The position numbers were made by a program, and so were the translations under genes. From CAZVBV01 sp964509975 (GTDB lineage Bacteria; Patescibacteriota; Gracilibacteria; UBA4473), in NCBI GenBank assembly GCA_964509975.1, contig CAZDZO010000007.1, positions 1 to 49,405 of the forward strand: DNA of 49,405 nt. The letters are read 5' to 3'. The notes under the pieces were generated by a model. The model was given only the letters and a program-made list of their open reading frames with translations, was not told the origin of the DNA and did no database searches. Below, in pieces: positions 49,212 to 49,405 of this stretch (positions within the stretch are counted from its first letter, which is position 1; the number at the start of each line of letters is the position of its first letter).

Positions 49212-49288
49212 GGGGCTATAGCTCAATTGGCTAGAGCACCTGCTTTGCAAGCAGGGGGTTCAGGGTTCGAGTCCCTGTAGCTCCACCA
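49212..49288 (+). tRNA. tRNA-Ala (anticodon TGC)
   Basis: Complete cloverleaf of 77 nt with encoded CCA: acceptor GGGGCTA pairing with TAGCTCC (G-C, G-C and so on), D arm GCTC...GAGC, anticodon arm CCTGC-TTTGCAA-GCAGG with TGC at 49256-49258, and T arm with GGTTCGAGTCC. Confidence 0.97.
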
Positions 49289-49351
49289 CGTCACTAGGTT
49301 AAAAAGTTATTTCAAAAAAGCGGAATCATATACGTTGCCTTCGGCAACGAC

Positions 49352-49405
49352 GGGTTGGTAGCTCAGTGGTAGAGCAGAAGCCTTTTAAGCTTTTGGCCGT
49401 GGGTT
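49352..49405 (+). tRNA. tRNA-Lys (anticodon TTT), cut by window end
   Basis: Starts GGGTTGG, D arm GCTC...GAGC, anticodon arm AGAAGC-CTTTTAA-GCTTTT (TTT anticodon), variable region and the start of the T arm (GTGGGTT) where the window stops. A hairpin CGTTGCC-TTC-GGCAACG lies just before it (49333-49349). Confidence 0.9.

Noticed and set aside
1..49405. Alternative genetic code (UGA read as Gly)
   Set aside because: Several genes end in TGA inside ATGA junctions with the next gene, and the conserved proteins have normal lengths with TGA as stop.

Overview
The window looks like a chromosomal segment from a Patescibacteria / Candidate Phyla Radiation (CPR) bacterium. The reasons are the compact AT-leaning gene content, a TrmB-family regulator, split type IV secretion-like parts (a PrgI-like membrane protein, a stand-alone TraC/VirB4 N-terminal domain, VirB2-like pilins), small unnamed membrane proteins, and many genes that overlap by ATGA. 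TGA is used as a stop (murL, tadE, tadG, prgI and the VirB2-like genes all end in TGA inside ATGA junctions or before the next gene), so the Gracilibacteria/Absconditabacteria UGA=Gly code is not in use. The lineage is inferred from protein families; there is no rRNA in the window.

Layout. 0-2 kb (minus): a TrpR-like repressor with a TrpR-operator-like palindrome at its start, then a radical SAM/SPASM enzyme and a small cysteine-containing ORF. 1.9-4.1 kb: a Tad/Flp pilus locus (prepilin peptidase on minus; flp pilin, DUF192, TadE and TadG on plus). 4.0-10.1 kb: two secreted or anchored proteins sharing a motif, a ZIP metal transporter, murL-murD (the L-Glu addition then epimerisation route to D-Glu in peptidoglycan), and an unknown protein. 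10.1-21.4 kb: housekeeping genes (LysW-like zinc ribbon, mutS, TrmB regulator, glnA, der, a short murE, frr, ftsQ, pepA). 21.4-34.3 kb: a surface-protein region. It holds a GIY-YIG element bounded by hairpins, a secreted 698-aa protein, a cupin sugar isomerase, a FemAB ligase, a FecR-domain protein, a 1566-aa Cys-rich protein ending in a FISUMP-like domain, and a protein ending in a type IX secretion (type A)-like sorting domain. The 698-aa and 1566-aa genes are divergent and share a nearly identical promoter, leader and signal-peptide start, forming a ~115-bp inverted duplication around 3.3 kb. 34.5-43 kb: a lipoprotein, lysS, prgI-traC, recG, three tandem VirB2-like pilins and a PfkB kinase. 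43-49.4 kb: ftsK, a MutY without the Fe-S cysteines, two membrane proteins each built from three VirB2-like units, a small membrane protein, tRNA-Ala and the start of tRNA-Lys.

Recurring themes. (1) Cell-wall synthesis is spread over murL/murD, murE, ftsQ, FemAB and ftsK. (2) Two pilus systems (Tad and VirB2/T4SS-like) lie in the same 50 kb. (3) At least four short elements bounded by inward-facing TGTCAT-hairpins sit between genes; one carries an apparently intact GIY-YIG endonuclease and one a decayed copy, suggesting a mobile hairpin family. (4) Several genes have a -10 box only 6-8 nt from the start codon, so their mRNAs are probably leaderless; others have pyrimidine-rich leaders and no evident Shine-Dalgarno. 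No CRISPR array, rRNA, integrase or relaxase is visible.
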